A stretch of 38,313 bases of DNA from an uncultured Lachnospiraceae bacterium (GCA_902766735.1 CACXEU010000035.1:1-38313), one strand, 5' to 3'; counted from the first letter of the stretch, positions 7,794-18,316 are shown. Notes: generated by a model not told the origin, from the letters alone. Program-made: numbers and translations.

Positions 7794-7822
7794 TTGAAAA
7801 ATACCCTGGATAATGGTATACT
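7794..7822 (+). promoter_or_regulatory. argH promoter
   Basis: TTGAAA (7794-7799), 17 bases, TATACT (7817-7822). It overlaps the in-frame ATG at 7813, which therefore cannot be the start codon. Short imperfect dyads (AGGGT/ACCCT at 7789-7807; ATACC/GGTAT at 7801-7819) overlap it and could be operator half-sites, but they are too short to be sure. Confidence 0.8.
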
Positions 7823-7884
7823 TTTATGGATGTTTTGGCTTATTTCTCAAAGCCATAAAATTTACAATAAGTGAGGTAATACAA

Positions 7885-9255
7885 ATGAAATTATGGGGTG
7901 GTCGTTTTACAAAAGAAACAAACCAGTTAGTATTTAACTTTAATGAATCCCTTTCTTTTGATAGAAAGTTTTATAAACAGGACATTCGTGGAAGTCTTGC
8001 ACATGTTCGTATGCTTGGAAAACAGGGAATTATTTCGGAAGACGAAATGAATACCATCATAAACGGATTAGAAGGAATCTTAGCAGATTTAAATTCCGGT
8101 GCTTTGGACTTTGATCACAGCGAAGATATCCACAGTTTCGTGGAAGCACACTTGATTGAACGTGTTGGTGATGCCGGTAAGAAACTTCATACCGGACGTA
8201 GCCGTAACGATCAGGTTGCATTGGATATGAAATTATACACCAGAGACGAAATTGTCGAAATCAATGAATTGTTAAAGGATTTACTCTCTTCCCTCTTAAA
8301 GGTCATGGAAGAAAACACGGAAACATTCATGCCAGGTTTCACTCATTTACAGAAGGCTCAGCCAATCACCTTGGCTCACCACTTTGGTGCATATTTCGAA
8401 ATGTTTAAAAGAGACCGTAGTCGTTTAGACGATATTTATAAGAGAATGAATCTTTGTCCATTAGGTTCCGGCGCATTAGCAGGAACTACTTATCCATTGG
8501 ACCGTGAATATACCGCTGAATTATTGGAATTCGATGGACCTACATTAAACAGTATGGATTCTGTTTCTGACAGAGATTACCTGATTGAATTAATGAGCGC
8601 ACTTTCTACAATTATGATGCACTTAAGTCGTTTCTGTGAAGAAATCATCATCTGGAATTCTAACGAATATCGTTTCGTAAACATCGATGATTCTTACAGC
8701 ACCGGTTCCAGCATCATGCCACAGAAAAAGAATCCTGATATTGCTGAATTGATTCGTGGTAAGACCGGCCGTGTATACGGTGCTCTCACTTCTATTTTAA
8801 CAACCATGAAGGGCATCCCTCTTGCATATAACAAAGATATGCAGGAAGACAAGGAATTTGCCTTTGATGCTATCGATACAGTAAAAGGATGTATCCTTCT
8901 TTTCACAGGAATGATTGATACCATGACATTTAATAAAGATATTATGGAAAACAGCACTAAGAACGGATTTACCAATGCCACCGACGCAGCAGACTATCTT
9001 GTAAATCACGGTGTTCCGTTTAGAGATGCTCATGGCATCGTAGGACAGTTAGTTCTTTTCTGTGAAGAAAAGAAAATTTCACTGGATGATATGACTTTAG
9101 ATGAATACAAGGCAATCAGCCCGGTATTCGAAGAAGACATCTATGATGCAATCAGCCTTCAGACTTGCGTGGACAAGCGACTCACCATCGGTGCTCCAAG
9201 TCCGGAAGCCATGAAGAAAGTGATTACAATTTATAAAGACTATCTCAGTAAATAA
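7885..9255 (+). CDS. argH: Argininosuccinate lyase
   Basis: 456 residues. It cleaves argininosuccinate to arginine and fumarate, the last step of arginine synthesis. The start MKLWGGRF is the usual ArgH N-terminus. The family signature [10 protein letters not shown] lies at 274-283, with the catalytic Ser275. [10 protein letters not shown] and TPH-equivalent THLQKAQP are also present. An in-frame ATG 72 bases upstream (7813) lies inside the promoter and is rejected; GAGG precedes the chosen ATG at normal spacing. No argG or other arg gene is beside it, so it is a single-gene unit with its own promoter and terminator. Confidence 0.96.
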   Translation: MKLWGGRFTKETNQLVFNFNESLSFDRKFYKQDIRGSLAHVRMLGKQGIISEDEMNTIINGLEGILADLNSGALDFDHSEDIHSFVEAHLIERVGDAGKKLHTGRSRNDQVALDMKLYTRDEIVEINELLKDLLSSLLKVMEENTETFMPGFTHLQKAQPITLAHHFGAYFEMFKRDRSRLDDIYKRMNLCPLGSGALAGTTYPLDREYTAELLEFDGPTLNSMDSVSDRDYLIELMSALSTIMMHLSRFCEEIIIWNSNEYRFVNIDDSYSTGSSIMPQKKNPDIAELIRGKTGRVYGALTSILTTMKGIPLAYNKDMQEDKEFAFDAIDTVKGCILLFTGMIDTMTFNKDIMENSTKNGFTNATDAADYLVNHGVPFRDAHGIVGQLVLFCEEKKISLDDMTLDEYKAISPVFEEDIYDAISLQTCVDKRLTIGAPSPEAMKKVITIYKDYLSK

Positions 9256-9267
9256 TTGTAGAACGAG

Positions 9268-9299
9268 AAAAGGATTCGCAAAAATGCGAATCCTTTTTT
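9268..9299. terminator. argH terminator, probably bidirectional
   Basis: Arms AAAAGGATTCGCA (9268-9280) and TGCGAATCCTTTT (9285-9297) with an AAAA loop and a T-tract. The convergent ABC transporter gene ends inside the hairpin's T-run at 9298, so it may serve both directions. Confidence 0.9.
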
Positions 9300-10053
9300 A
9301 TTTATACTTTCCAAGAAACTCAATGGTTCTCTGATTTGTTGACGAGAACAGTTCCTCCGGCGTTCCCTGATCTACAATATATCCATTCTCCATAAATATA
9401 ATTCGGCTGGATACATCTCTGGCAAACAGCATTTCATGGGTTACAATCACCATGGTCATATGCTCCTGCGCCAGTTCCTTAATAACTTTTAAAATTTCAA
9501 TGGTAAGTTCCGGATCCAGGGCAGATGTTGGTTCATCAAAGAACAAAATATCCGGATTTAATGCCAAGGCTCTGGCAATGGATACACGTTGCTGCTGTCC
9601 GCCGGACAATTCGCAAGGATAAGCATCCTTCTTATCAGCAATTCCCATCTTTTCCAATAATTGCATCGCCTGTGCTTCCACTTCTGCTTTATCACGCTTT
9701 TGAATCATCAGTGGTGCTTCTGTGACATTTTTCCAGACGGAATAATGAGGAAACAGATTAAAGTTCTGGAAAACCAATCCAAAGGAAGAATGTATCTTTT
9801 TCAATTCCTTTGAAGGGGCATAAAATACGACGCCATTTATTGTTTTTGCCATATACTTATCATGATACATTATTTCTCCACCGTTAATTTTTTCTAAATC
9901 AACCGCACAACGAAGCAAAGTAGATTTTCCGGAACCGGATGGTCCAATGATAGAAACCACTTCTCCTTGATTAACTTCCAGAGAGATATCTTTTAATACT
10001 TCTAAATCATCAAATTTCTTTTCAATATTTGTCATTTTTAAAACAGTACTCAT
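9298..10053 (-). CDS. Amino acid ABC transporter, ATP-binding protein
   Basis: 251-residue cytoplasmic ATPase of the polar amino acid (GlnQ/HisP) family. Walker A is GPSGSGKST at 37-45, the signature is LSGGQQQRVSIARAL, Walker B is ILFFDEPTS, and the H-loop is VTHEM. The insert between Walker A and the Q-loop (about 55-85) is longer than in GlnQ. Last gene of a three-gene operon that follows binding protein and permease genes with gaps of under 10 bases. GGGAGG precedes the ATG. Confidence 0.93.
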   Translation of the reverse strand: MSTVLKMTNIEKKFDDLEVLKDISLEVNQGEVVSIIGPSGSGKSTLLRCAVDLEKINGGEIMYHDKYMAKTINGVVFYAPSKELKKIHSSFGLVFQNFNLFPHYSVWKNVTEAPLMIQKRDKAEVEAQAMQLLEKMGIADKKDAYPCELSGGQQQRVSIARALALNPDILFFDEPTSALDPELTIEILKVIKELAQEHMTMVIVTHEMLFARDVSSRIIFMENGYIVDQGTPEELFSSTNQRTIEFLGKYK

Positions 10054-10062
10054 AAGACCTCC

Positions 10063-10749
10063 CTATTCGTAATAACTATATTTCTTCTCCAGCTTACGCA
10101 TGATAATTGCAACTGTAAAATTGAAAACATAGTAAAATGCTCCGGCTACCAAAAGCGGAGTAAAACTAGCTGTGGATGCAGCCAGCTGTTTCGCAATCGA
10201 AAACATTTCGATATAAGAAACAGAAAATGCCAATGACGTATCCTTGACCAGACAGATAACCTCATTGGTTACTGAAGGTAAAATTCTTTTGATTACCTGA
10301 GGCCATATGATTTTGATAAAGGTCTGGAACTTATTGTACCCCAAAAGGCGCGCAGCCTCATATTGCCCTACCGGCATGGATTCAATCCCCGAACGATAGA
10401 TTTCTGCAAAATATGCTGCATAGTTTACAACAAATGCAATAATAATTGCCGTAAATTTATAATCACTACTTAAAGAGATTCCAAACAGGTAGAACGGTCC
10501 GAAATAAATCGCAATAATCTGAAGCATCAGCGGTGTTCCGCGCATTATGGAAATGTAAAGATTTACAATCCAACGAACCGGACGAAACTTCGACATTCTA
10601 CCAAAAGAAACAATTAACCCCAAAGGCATGGATAAAATCAGAGTGATAAAAAAGATTTTTAAACTCTCAATGATTCCATCTGACATTCTCTCAATAATAA
10701 CGTTTAACGGCAACGCAGTTGCCGTTAAAACATTCGAAAAACCGATCAT
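10063..10749 (-). CDS. Amino acid ABC transporter, permease
   Basis: 228-residue inner-membrane permease of the His/Glu/Gln type with about five hydrophobic segments. The EAA-type loop EAARLLGYNKFQTFIKIIWPQ contacts the ATPase. The start is set at the ATG at 10749, six bases beyond the binding-protein stop codon. A longer reading begins with TTG inside the previous gene and lacks its own ribosome site, whereas GGAG lies 10 bases before the chosen ATG. A homodimer is likely since only one permease gene is present. Confidence 0.92.
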   Translation of the reverse strand: MIGFSNVLTATALPLNVIIERMSDGIIESLKIFFITLILSMPLGLIVSFGRMSKFRPVRWIVNLYISIMRGTPLMLQIIAIYFGPFYLFGISLSSDYKFTAIIIAFVVNYAAYFAEIYRSGIESMPVGQYEAARLLGYNKFQTFIKIIWPQVIKRILPSVTNEVICLVKDTSLAFSVSYIEMFSIAKQLAASTASFTPLLVAGAFYYVFNFTVAIIMRKLEKKYSYYE

Positions 10750-10754
10750 ATTCT

Positions 10755-11558
10755 CTATTCTCCAATACAAATCATAGTAGGATCAATATCATATTTCTTT
10801 GCAAGTTCTTCCACGGTTCCATCTTTATAAAGCTTCTTTAAATCTTTATTAATGGTATTACACAGATCCTTTTCACCCTTCTTAAAGCCCACACCATACT
10901 GTTCTGAATTCAACTGTTCATCAAGAATTACATATCCTTCTCCACGTTCCTTTAACTGGAAGTTTGCTACACCGATATCAATTGCCAGGGCATCAATACT
11001 TCCGGACTGTAATTCTGTAAATGCTGTATTATAATCGGAGAAAGGATTAATTGACTCAAATGTCTTTCCAAGTTCCACCTGTGCTCCATCCTCAGCAAAC
11101 AGAGCCTCTGCAGCACTTGCAGCCTGAACGCCAACCTTTTTGCCTTTCAAATCCGTTAAGCTTACAATTCCGGAATTTCCCGCAACCACAATCACCTGTG
11201 TATTATTAATATACGCATCTGACCACTCGTAGTCATTTTCTCTACCATTAATAGTAAATCCATTCCAAATACAATCAATACTTCCGGAATTTAATTCAGT
11301 ATCCTTCGTATCCCAATTGATTGGCTTCTTCTCTAATTCCCAACCTTCCATTTCGCAAACCTTTTCAGCCAAATCCAAGTCAAAGCCTACATATTCTCCA
11401 CTTTCTGTATCCATATATCCATATGGCGGATATTCCGCGTCAAATCCAACTGTAAAGGTCTTTCCATTTCCCTTAGACGCTTTCTTATCTGCATTTCCAC
11501 ATGCAGTTAAAGATAAAACCATTGCTACTGATAAACAAATTGCTACAAGTTTTCTCAT
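10755..11558 (-). CDS. Amino acid ABC transporter, substrate-binding lipoprotein
   Basis: 267 residues. A lipoprotein signal peptide ends in the lipobox LTAC, with the acylated Cys at about residue 20. It then has the family-3 solute-binding fold, with FDAEYPPYGYMD near the N-terminus and DLKGKKVGVQ at the lobe hinge. It captures a polar amino acid outside the membrane for the permease and ATPase encoded next. The specific ligand is not evident. The start is the ATG at 11558, preceded by AGGAG at seven bases; the upstream in-frame TTG overlaps that ribosome site. Confidence 0.92.
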   Translation of the reverse strand: MRKLVAICLSVAMVLSLTACGNADKKASKGNGKTFTVGFDAEYPPYGYMDTESGEYVGFDLDLAEKVCEMEGWELEKKPINWDTKDTELNSGSIDCIWNGFTINGRENDYEWSDAYINNTQVIVVAGNSGIVSLTDLKGKKVGVQAASAAEALFAEDGAQVELGKTFESINPFSDYNTAFTELQSGSIDALAIDIGVANFQLKERGEGYVILDEQLNSEQYGVGFKKGEKDLCNTINKDLKKLYKDGTVEELAKKYDIDPTMICIGE

Positions 11559-11619
11559 AATATTTCTCCTCAACTCTTTCTTGAATTATCACGTTAGTAA
11601 CCTAAAGTAATCACTTTTT

Positions 11620-11648
11620 ATGCTAACAGAAGAATATAGTTTTGTCAA
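11620..11648 (-). promoter_or_regulatory. Promoter of the amino acid ABC operon
   Basis: Minus strand TTGACA (11643-11648), 17 bases, TAGCAT (11620-11625), giving a leader of about 55 bases. The -35 box lies within 10 bases of the mscS stop codon, and no terminator separates the two units. Confidence 0.65.
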
Positions 11649-11655
11649 CTTTACA

Positions 11656-12525
11656 TCACTTTTCTATCAAATGCACATCTACCTGATTATAAGGAATATG
11701 GATTCCTTTCTCATCAAACGCTTCCTTTATGTTTTGATTCATGGAAAAATAAGCCTTCCAGTAGTCTTCCGTACTGACCCACATACGGATTTGTAAAGTC
11801 ACAGAATGATCAGATAGTTCTCGAACCACCACCTGATTTTCTCTGTCTTCCAGTAAATATTCACAACGATTCATAACCTCCGTGGCAATGGACAACGCAT
11901 GATTAATGGAATCTTCATAATGAATTCCTACCGATAAATCAACCCGTCGAACTGCTTCTTTTGTATAATTCGTCACTACACTGTTTGCCAGATTTCCATT
12001 AGGCAAGGTAATTACTTTATTGTCAACCGTACTTAATTGAGTATAAATAATATCAATTTTCTGAACTGTTCCTTCTGTTCCCTCCACAGCAATATAATCA
12101 CCTACCACAAAAGGTTTTGCAATCAATATCAATACACCACCGGCAAAATTTGATAAGCTTCCCTGTAAAGCCAAACCTACAGAAACACCAGCTGTTCCAA
12201 GTAATGTAATAAAGGATGTCGTCTGAATTCCAATCTGGCTGCAGATTACAATCAGAATAATAATATAACCCAAAACCTTCACAATGGAATCTATAAATCG
12301 AACAACTCCTACATCCACGCTTGAACGGTTAAAAATATTCCTAAGAATTTTCCGTAAAGCTCTCAATATCAGTTTACCAATAAAAAAGATGACCACTGCA
12401 ATTAACAGATTGACGCCAAATTCAAATGCCTTATCCATAATCCCATCCATATACCCGGATAATTTACTGACTTCTTGATTCAGCTCTTCCGGAGCATCAA
12501 CAGCTGTTCCAACAAAAAACATCAT
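11656..12525 (-). CDS. mscS: Small-conductance mechanosensitive channel (MscS family)
   Basis: 289-residue membrane channel that releases solutes on hypo-osmotic shock. An N-terminal amphipathic stretch is followed by TM segments at about 37-55 and 80-100. The pore helix TM3 has the Gly/Ala pattern GLALQGSLSNFAGGVLIL. The beta domain follows, with GTVQKIDIIYTQLSTVDN and TLPNG, and then the alpha/beta C-terminal domain. Length matches compact MscS proteins (about 285). GGGAGG lies six bases before the ATG; a second ATG follows directly and could also be used. Confidence 0.93.
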   Translation of the reverse strand: MMFFVGTAVDAPEELNQEVSKLSGYMDGIMDKAFEFGVNLLIAVVIFFIGKLILRALRKILRNIFNRSSVDVGVVRFIDSIVKVLGYIIILIVICSQIGIQTTSFITLLGTAGVSVGLALQGSLSNFAGGVLILIAKPFVVGDYIAVEGTEGTVQKIDIIYTQLSTVDNKVITLPNGNLANSVVTNYTKEAVRRVDLSVGIHYEDSINHALSIATEVMNRCEYLLEDRENQVVVRELSDHSVTLQIRMWVSTEDYWKAYFSMNQNIKEAFDEKGIHIPYNQVDVHLIEK

Positions 12526-12550
12526 TCTTTTCCTCCCGTTTAATAGAATA

Positions 12551-12580
12551 AAAAAGGGTCATCGCATCGACAACCCTTTT
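12551..12580 (-). terminator. serA terminator
   Basis: On the minus strand AAAAGGGT and ACCCTTTT arms close an 13-14 base loop and end in a T-run. It lies 22 bases after the serA stop codon and before mscS. Confidence 0.8.
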
Positions 12581-12602
12581 CTCTTTCCAGTGTTAAAATT
12601 AA

Positions 12603-13766
12603 TTATTTTACAACTCTTACTCTGATTACGCCATCAACTGCTTTGATTTTTTCAACCAATTCATCAGTCGCAGGAGCGTCTAAGTCAAGAATTGCATAAG
12701 CAAAATCACCCTTAGACTTGTCTACCATATCAGAAACGTTGATTCCAGCTTCTGCTACTGCAGATGTTAACTGTCCAATCATGCTTGGAATGTTCTTATG
12801 TGCAACAGTTACACGTCCTGCCTTATCACAAACACCAAGGTCTGCTCTTGGATAGTTTACAGAGTTAATGATATTTCCGTTTTCTACAAAGTTCATGATT
12901 TCTTCTACTGCCATTACTGCACAGTTATCTTCAGATTCTTCTGTAGAAGCTCCAAGGTGCGGTGTCGCAATAACCCCTTCCATATTTGCAGTCTTTGCAT
13001 TTGGGAAGTCTGTTACATACTTACGAACCTTTCCGGATGCAAGTGCTTCTGCCATATCATCATCGTTAACCAAAAGATCTCTTGCAAAGTTTAAGATGAT
13101 AACTCCATCTTTCATTTCTGCAATCGTCTCTTTATTAATCATTCCCTTTGTATCATCTAATAATGGAACATGAACTGAAATGAAGTCACATTCCTTGAAG
13201 ATTTCGTCTCTTGATTTTACAAGATGAACTGTTCTCTTAAGACCTAATGCAGCATCCACTGAAAGGAATGGGTCATGTCCGATTACGTCCATTCCCATAG
13301 AAACACCGATGTTAGCAACTAATCTTCCGATTGCTCCAAGTCCGATTACACCAAGTTTCTTTCCCTTTAATTCTGTACCTGCAAAGCTCTTCTTTGCCTT
13401 TTCCATTGTCTTTCCAATGTTCTCATCTGCTTTATTATCAGCAACCCATTTATTACCACCGATAATATCTCTGGATGCAAGAAGCATTCCACAAAGAACT
13501 AATTCCTTTACACCATTTGCGTTAGCACCTGGAGTGTTGAATACTACGATACCTTTTTCAGCACATTTATCCAACGGAATATTGTTTACACCTGCACCAG
13601 CTCTGGCAATTGCTACTAAGCTGTCCGGTAAATCCAAATCATGCATTGCAGCACTACGTACTAATGCAACGTCTGCTTCTGCAAAATTATCTGTCATTTC
13701 ATAATTATCACTCAATAAATCTGTTCCCAAATTAGAAATCGGATTTAAACAATTAACCTTTGTCAT
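12603..13766 (-). CDS. serA: D-3-phosphoglycerate dehydrogenase
   Basis: 387 residues. It oxidises 3-phosphoglycerate to 3-phosphohydroxypyruvate, the first step of serine synthesis. The substrate domain surrounds a Rossmann domain with GLGAIG at 142-147. The catalytic His is in TPHLGASTEES. A C-terminal ACT domain (about 315-387) suggests feedback control by serine or another amino acid. It is the short form without the intervening ASB domain. Second gene of a serC-serA unit, 18 bases after serC, with AAGGAGA before the ATG. Confidence 0.95.
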   Translation of the reverse strand: MTKVNCLNPISNLGTDLLSDNYEMTDNFAEADVALVRSAAMHDLDLPDSLVAIARAGAGVNNIPLDKCAEKGIVVFNTPGANANGVKELVLCGMLLASRDIIGGNKWVADNKADENIGKTMEKAKKSFAGTELKGKKLGVIGLGAIGRLVANIGVSMGMDVIGHDPFLSVDAALGLKRTVHLVKSRDEIFKECDFISVHVPLLDDTKGMINKETIAEMKDGVIILNFARDLLVNDDDMAEALASGKVRKYVTDFPNAKTANMEGVIATPHLGASTEESEDNCAVMAVEEIMNFVENGNIINSVNYPRADLGVCDKAGRVTVAHKNIPSMIGQLTSAVAEAGINVSDMVDKSKGDFAYAILDLDAPATDELVEKIKAVDGVIRVRVVK

Positions 13767-13784
13767 TTTATTTCTCCTTCTTTC

Positions 13785-14867
13785 TTATGCGTTTGCTTCT
13801 TCAAACTTCTTCATGAAGTCAACTAATGCCTGAACACCTTCCATTGGCATAGCATTGTAAATGCTGGCTCTCATACCACCTACAGTTCTGTGTCCCTTTA
13901 AGTTTTCTAAACCTGCAGCCTTTGCTTCAGCAACAAACTTCGCATCTAATTCTTCATTTCCTGTTACGAAAGGTACGTTCATTAAAGAACGGTCTTTCTT
14001 TTCAACAGTACCCTTGAATAATTTGCTTTCATCAAGGAAATCATAAAGGATTTTAGCTTTCTTTTCATTGTGTTCTTTCATAGCCTGAAGACCACCCATC
14101 TTCTTAATCCACTTAAATACCTTACCACAGATGTAGATTCCATAGCATGGAGGTGTATTGTAAAGAGAACCTGCGTCTGCCTGTGTCTTCCAAGCAAGCA
14201 TAGTAGGAACTGTTTCATCTACTGATTCAGGAATTAAATCTTCTCTGATAATTGCAATTACAACACCAGCTGGTCCAATGTTCTTCTGAACACCACCATA
14301 GATTACGCCATATTTTTCAACATCTACCGGTTCAGATAAGAAACATGAAGAAACATCTGATACTAATACATGTCCCTTTGTGTTAGGAAGTTCTTTAAAC
14401 TTTGTTCCGTAAATTGTGTTGTTTTCGCAGATATATACGTAATCCACATCATCATCGATTGCAAGATCACTACAATCCGGAATGTATGAAAATGTCTTAT
14501 CTGCTGAAGATGCTACAACCTGAACATCTAAGTACTTAGCTGCTTCCTGAGAAGCTTTTTTAGCCCACTGTCCAGTCACAATATATGCAGCCTTTCCGTT
14601 TTTCTTTAAGTTCATAGGAACTGCAGCGAACTGCTGAGAAGCACCACCCTGAAGGAATAATACCTTGTAGTTATCAGGAATGTTCATTAAATCTCTTAAA
14701 TCCTGTTCTGCTTCATCAATAATTGTCTGGAATGCTTTGGAACGATGACTCATTTCCATAACGCTCATTCCTGTTCCTTTGTAATCAAGCATTTCATCTG
14801 CCGCTTCTTTTAATACTTCTTCCGGTAATACTGCCGGACCTGCTGAGAAATTGTATACTCTAGCCAT
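13785..14867 (-). CDS. serC: Phosphoserine aminotransferase
   Basis: 360-residue PLP aminotransferase. It converts 3-phosphohydroxypyruvate and glutamate to phosphoserine, the second step of serine synthesis (a role in vitamin B6 synthesis is also known for some family members). It has the N-terminal YNFSAGPAVLP, GGASQQF at 74-80, and PLP lysine K195 in GGVQKNIGPAG. It lies 65 bases after ilvB, which may allow read-through from the leuB-ilvD-ilvB unit; I see no convincing promoter or terminator in that gap. AGGAGG lies 10 bases before the ATG. No serB gene is present. Confidence 0.96.
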   Translation of the reverse strand: MARVYNFSAGPAVLPEEVLKEAADEMLDYKGTGMSVMEMSHRSKAFQTIIDEAEQDLRDLMNIPDNYKVLFLQGGASQQFAAVPMNLKKNGKAAYIVTGQWAKKASQEAAKYLDVQVVASSADKTFSYIPDCSDLAIDDDVDYVYICENNTIYGTKFKELPNTKGHVLVSDVSSCFLSEPVDVEKYGVIYGGVQKNIGPAGVVIAIIREDLIPESVDETVPTMLAWKTQADAGSLYNTPPCYGIYICGKVFKWIKKMGGLQAMKEHNEKKAKILYDFLDESKLFKGTVEKKDRSLMNVPFVTGNEELDAKFVAEAKAAGLENLKGHRTVGGMRASIYNAMPMEGVQALVDFMKKFEEANA

Positions 14868-14932
14868 TTTGATTTTTCCTCCTAAATATATAAATTGTAT
14901 TTTGATTATTAATTAAAGAACTGATGCTATTC

Positions 14933-16624
14933 TTAGCAGTCATATCCTCTTTCAGCTAAATCTTCTTCTGAGAATGCTTCGCTAATCGCTGTTCCTGCAG
15001 GAACCATTGGGAATACCTTATCATCCTTTTCAATCTGACATTCGATTACGCAAGGAATATCCATAGCGATTGCATCTTTTAACGCATCTTCAAATTCATT
15101 TAATGTAGTAACACGATAAGCCTTTGCTCCAAGACCTTCGGAAACTTTTACGAAATCAACTTCGTCTTCTAAGATTGTATTGGAATATCTCTTTCCATAG
15201 AATAATGTCTGCCACTGACGAACCATTCCTAATACTCTGTTATTGATTACAATCTGAATGATTGGAATATTATATCTGGTTGCTGTAGCAATTTCATTCA
15301 TATTCATACGGAAACATCCATCACCGGCAATGTTTACACATACCTTGTCTCTGTTACCCATCTTAGATCCGATACATGCGCCAACACCATATCCCATAGT
15401 TCCAAGACCACCAGATGTAATTAACTGTCTAGGTGCCTTGAACTGATAGAACTGTGCTGCCCACATCTGATGCTGTCCAACGTCTGTTGTAATGATAGCA
15501 TCCCCATTTGTGATGTTATATAAAGCATCAATGATGGATGGACCATTCAAACTGCTCTTATCTAATGTTAATGGATACTGTTCCTTCATTTCGTCAATAT
15601 ATGCATTCCATTCGTCATGCTTCTGCTGTTCTAACTTAGCATTAACTCTTGTAAGAACTTCCTTGATATCACCAATGATGCTGGAATCTGCATGAACATT
15701 CTTGTTGATTTCAGATGGATCTACATCAATATGAATAATGTTAGCATTCACCGCAAACTTCTTCGCATTGCCGGTTACACGGTCGCTGAATCTGGCACCA
15801 ACAACAATTACCAAATCACTTTCTGTAACACCGAAGTTAGATGTCTTTGTACCGTGCATACCAATCATACCTGTATAACGAGGATTGGTTCCTTCGATAG
15901 CACCTTTACCCATTAAAGTATCACATACAGGAGCATCTACTAAATCAACGAACTTACGAAGTTCTTCATGAGCTTCTGAAATAACAGCACCACCACCAAC
16001 TAATACAAAAGGCTTCTTGGATGCCTTAATCATTTCGATTGCTGTATCTACATCTTCATCAGAAATTGTATCGGAAATACGTTCAACTGGTGCAATTTCC
16101 TTGTTTGTGAACTCAATCTTATTTGCAGTAACGTCTTTGGTAATATCAACTAATACAGGGCCCGGTCTTCCCGTCTTTGCGATTTTGAAAGCCTTACGAA
16201 GTGTATCCGCTAAATCACCGATTTCCTTTACAATAAAGTTATGCTTTGTAATTGGCATTGTTACGCCTACGATATCAATTTCCTGGAAGGAATCTTTTCC
16301 TAATCCTGATTTTGCAACGTTTGCTGTAATAGCAACCAATGGAACAGAATCCATATACGCTGTAGCAATACCTGTAACAAGGTTTGTAGCACCTGGTCCG
16401 GAAGTTGCAAAACAAACGCCAACCTTTCCTGTAGAACGTGCATATCCATCTGCAGCATGTGCAGCTCCCTGTTCATGGGAAACTAATATATGATTGATAT
16501 CCTCACGATTTTTATACAATTCATCATAAATATTAAGAATTGTTCCACCCGGGTATCCGAAAACTGTATCAACACCCTGTTCTTTTAAACATTCAATAAC
16601 GATTTGTGAACCATTTAATAACAT
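14933..16624 (-). CDS. ilvB: Acetolactate synthase, large (catalytic) subunit
   Basis: 563-residue ThDP enzyme that joins two pyruvates, or pyruvate and 2-oxobutyrate, at the branch point of valine, leucine and isoleucine synthesis. The catalytic Glu51 lies in SHEQGAAHAADGYAR, the FAD-binding middle domain has GARFSDRVTG, and the ThDP motif runs from GDG (434-436) to NN (461-462). Its regulatory subunit gene is not adjacent: ilvN lies about 17 kb away next to ilvC. Third gene of leuB-ilvD-ilvB, 21 bases after ilvD. Confidence 0.96.
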   Translation of the reverse strand: MLLNGSQIVIECLKEQGVDTVFGYPGGTILNIYDELYKNREDINHILVSHEQGAAHAADGYARSTGKVGVCFATSGPGATNLVTGIATAYMDSVPLVAITANVAKSGLGKDSFQEIDIVGVTMPITKHNFIVKEIGDLADTLRKAFKIAKTGRPGPVLVDITKDVTANKIEFTNKEIAPVERISDTISDEDVDTAIEMIKASKKPFVLVGGGAVISEAHEELRKFVDLVDAPVCDTLMGKGAIEGTNPRYTGMIGMHGTKTSNFGVTESDLVIVVGARFSDRVTGNAKKFAVNANIIHIDVDPSEINKNVHADSSIIGDIKEVLTRVNAKLEQQKHDEWNAYIDEMKEQYPLTLDKSSLNGPSIIDALYNITNGDAIITTDVGQHQMWAAQFYQFKAPRQLITSGGLGTMGYGVGACIGSKMGNRDKVCVNIAGDGCFRMNMNEIATATRYNIPIIQIVINNRVLGMVRQWQTLFYGKRYSNTILEDEVDFVKVSEGLGAKAYRVTTLNEFEDALKDAIAMDIPCVIECQIEKDDKVFPMVPAGTAISEAFSEEDLAERGYDC

Positions 16625-16645
16625 AGTATCTCTCTCCCTTACCTT

Positions 16646-18316
16646 TTATTTCTTAATCTCTAAAATAGCACCTCTGTTACCAGATGTAACCATTTCAGCA
16701 TATCTAGCTAAATAACCGGTAGTAACCTTAGGTTCTCTCGGCTGCCATTTTGCTCTTCTAGCTTCCATTTCTTCATCGGAAACCTTAACATTCAGGCTGT
16801 ATTCCGGAATGTTAATCTGAATGATATCTCCTTCTTCCACCAATGCAATTGGTCCACCAACTGCGGCTTCCGGTGAAACATGTCCAATAGATGCTCCTCT
16901 GGACGCTCCGGAGAATCTTCCGTCAGTAATCAAGGCAACACTTTCGCCCAATCCCATACCTGCAATTGCAGAAGTCGGGTTCAACATTTCTCTCATACCC
17001 GGACCACCCTTAGGTCCTTCGTAACGAATTACCACAACATCACCTGGGTTAATCTTTCCACCCTTAATTGCTGCGATTGCATCTTCTTCACATTCAAAGA
17101 CTCTTGCAGGACCTTCATGTACTAACATGGATTCTGCTACAGCGGAACGTTTTACAACGGAGCCGTCCGGAGCAAGATTTCCCTTTAATACTGCAAGACC
17201 ACCAGTTTTTGTATATGGATTATCAACCGGTCTGATAACTTCCGGATTTTTATTAATACAGTTCTTGATGTTTTCTCCAACAGTCTTTCCTGTAACAGTC
17301 ATACAATCAAGATTCAATAAACCAAGCTTACTGATTTCATTCATAACAGCATAGACACCGCCAGCTTCATTCAGATCCTGCATATAGGTTGGACCTGCAG
17401 GTGCTAAATGACAAAGGTTCGGAGTCTTTTCACTGATTTCATTTGCAAATGCAATATCAAAATCAAATCCGATTTCATGAGCAATTGCCGGTAAGTGAAG
17501 CATACTGTTTGTAGAACATCCAAGAGCCATATCGATGGTTAATGCATTTAACATAGATTCTTTTGTAATGATATCTCTAGGACGAATGTTCTTGCGATAC
17601 ATTTCCATAACAGCCATACCTGCATGTTTCGCAAGTTTAATTCTCTCTGAATAAACAGCCGGGATGGTTCCGTTTCCTGGAAGTCCCATACCAAGAACTT
17701 CAGTTAAGCAGTTCATGGAGTTTGCTGTATACATTCCGGAACAGGAACCACAAGTTGGACAAACTTTTGCCTCAAATTCCTTAACCTGTTCCAATGTCAT
17801 ATTGCCGGCTGCATGTGCACCAACAGCTTCGAACATGGAAGATAAACTTCTTCTCTGTCCCATAACATTTCCAGCTAACATTGGTCCACCGGAAACGAAA
17901 ACGGTGGGAACATTAACTCTGGCAGCTGCCATTAAAAGTCCCGGTACGTTCTTGTCACAGTTTGGAATCATAACCAATGCGTCAAACTGATGAGCCAGTG
18001 CCATAGCTTCTGTACTATCTGCAATCAAATCTCTTGTTACAAGGGAATATTTCATTCCTATATGTCCCATGGCAATACCATCACATACAGCGATAGCCGG
18101 GAACATTACCGGTGTACCACCTGCCATGGCAACACCTAATTTTACTGCTTCAGCAATTTTATCCAGATTCATATGCCCCGGAACAATTTCATTGTAGGAA
18201 CATACAACACCAACCAACGGCTTCTGAAGTTCTTCTTCTGTCATGCCTAATGCATTAAAAAGAGATCTGTGAGGTGCCTGCTGGATACCTGTTTTTACTG
18301 CATCACTCTTCATCAT
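16646..18316 (-). CDS. ilvD: Dihydroxy-acid dehydratase
   Basis: 556 residues. It dehydrates 2,3-dihydroxy-isovalerate and -methylvalerate to the 2-oxo acids in BCAA synthesis. Three Cys likely to bind the Fe-S cluster are visible: C39 (VVCSYN), C120 (PNCDKNVPG) and C192 ([14 protein letters not shown]). The cluster makes the enzyme oxygen-sensitive, which fits an anaerobe. AAGGGAGG precedes the first of two adjacent ATGs; the second is an equally possible start. The gene begins 12 bases after leuB. Confidence 0.96.
   Translation of the reverse strand: MMKSDAVKTGIQQAPHRSLFNALGMTEEELQKPLVGVVCSYNEIVPGHMNLDKIAEAVKLGVAMAGGTPVMFPAIAVCDGIAMGHIGMKYSLVTRDLIADSTEAMALAHQFDALVMIPNCDKNVPGLLMAAARVNVPTVFVSGGPMLAGNVMGQRRSLSSMFEAVGAHAAGNMTLEQVKEFEAKVCPTCGSCSGMYTANSMNCLTEVLGMGLPGNGTIPAVYSERIKLAKHAGMAVMEMYRKNIRPRDIITKESMLNALTIDMALGCSTNSMLHLPAIAHEIGFDFDIAFANEISEKTPNLCHLAPAGPTYMQDLNEAGGVYAVMNEISKLGLLNLDCMTVTGKTVGENIKNCINKNPEVIRPVDNPYTKTGGLAVLKGNLAPDGSVVKRSAVAESMLVHEGPARVFECEEDAIAAIKGGKINPGDVVVIRYEGPKGGPGMREMLNPTSAIAGMGLGESVALITDGRFSGASRGASIGHVSPEAAVGGPIALVEEGDIIQINIPEYSLNVKVSDEEMEARRAKWQPREPKVTTGYLARYAEMVTSGNRGAILEIKK

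Noticed and set aside
7813..7884. N-terminal extension of ArgH from the upstream ATG
   Set aside because: The ATG lies within the promoter; the family N-terminus MKLWGGRF begins at 7885 with a ribosome site.
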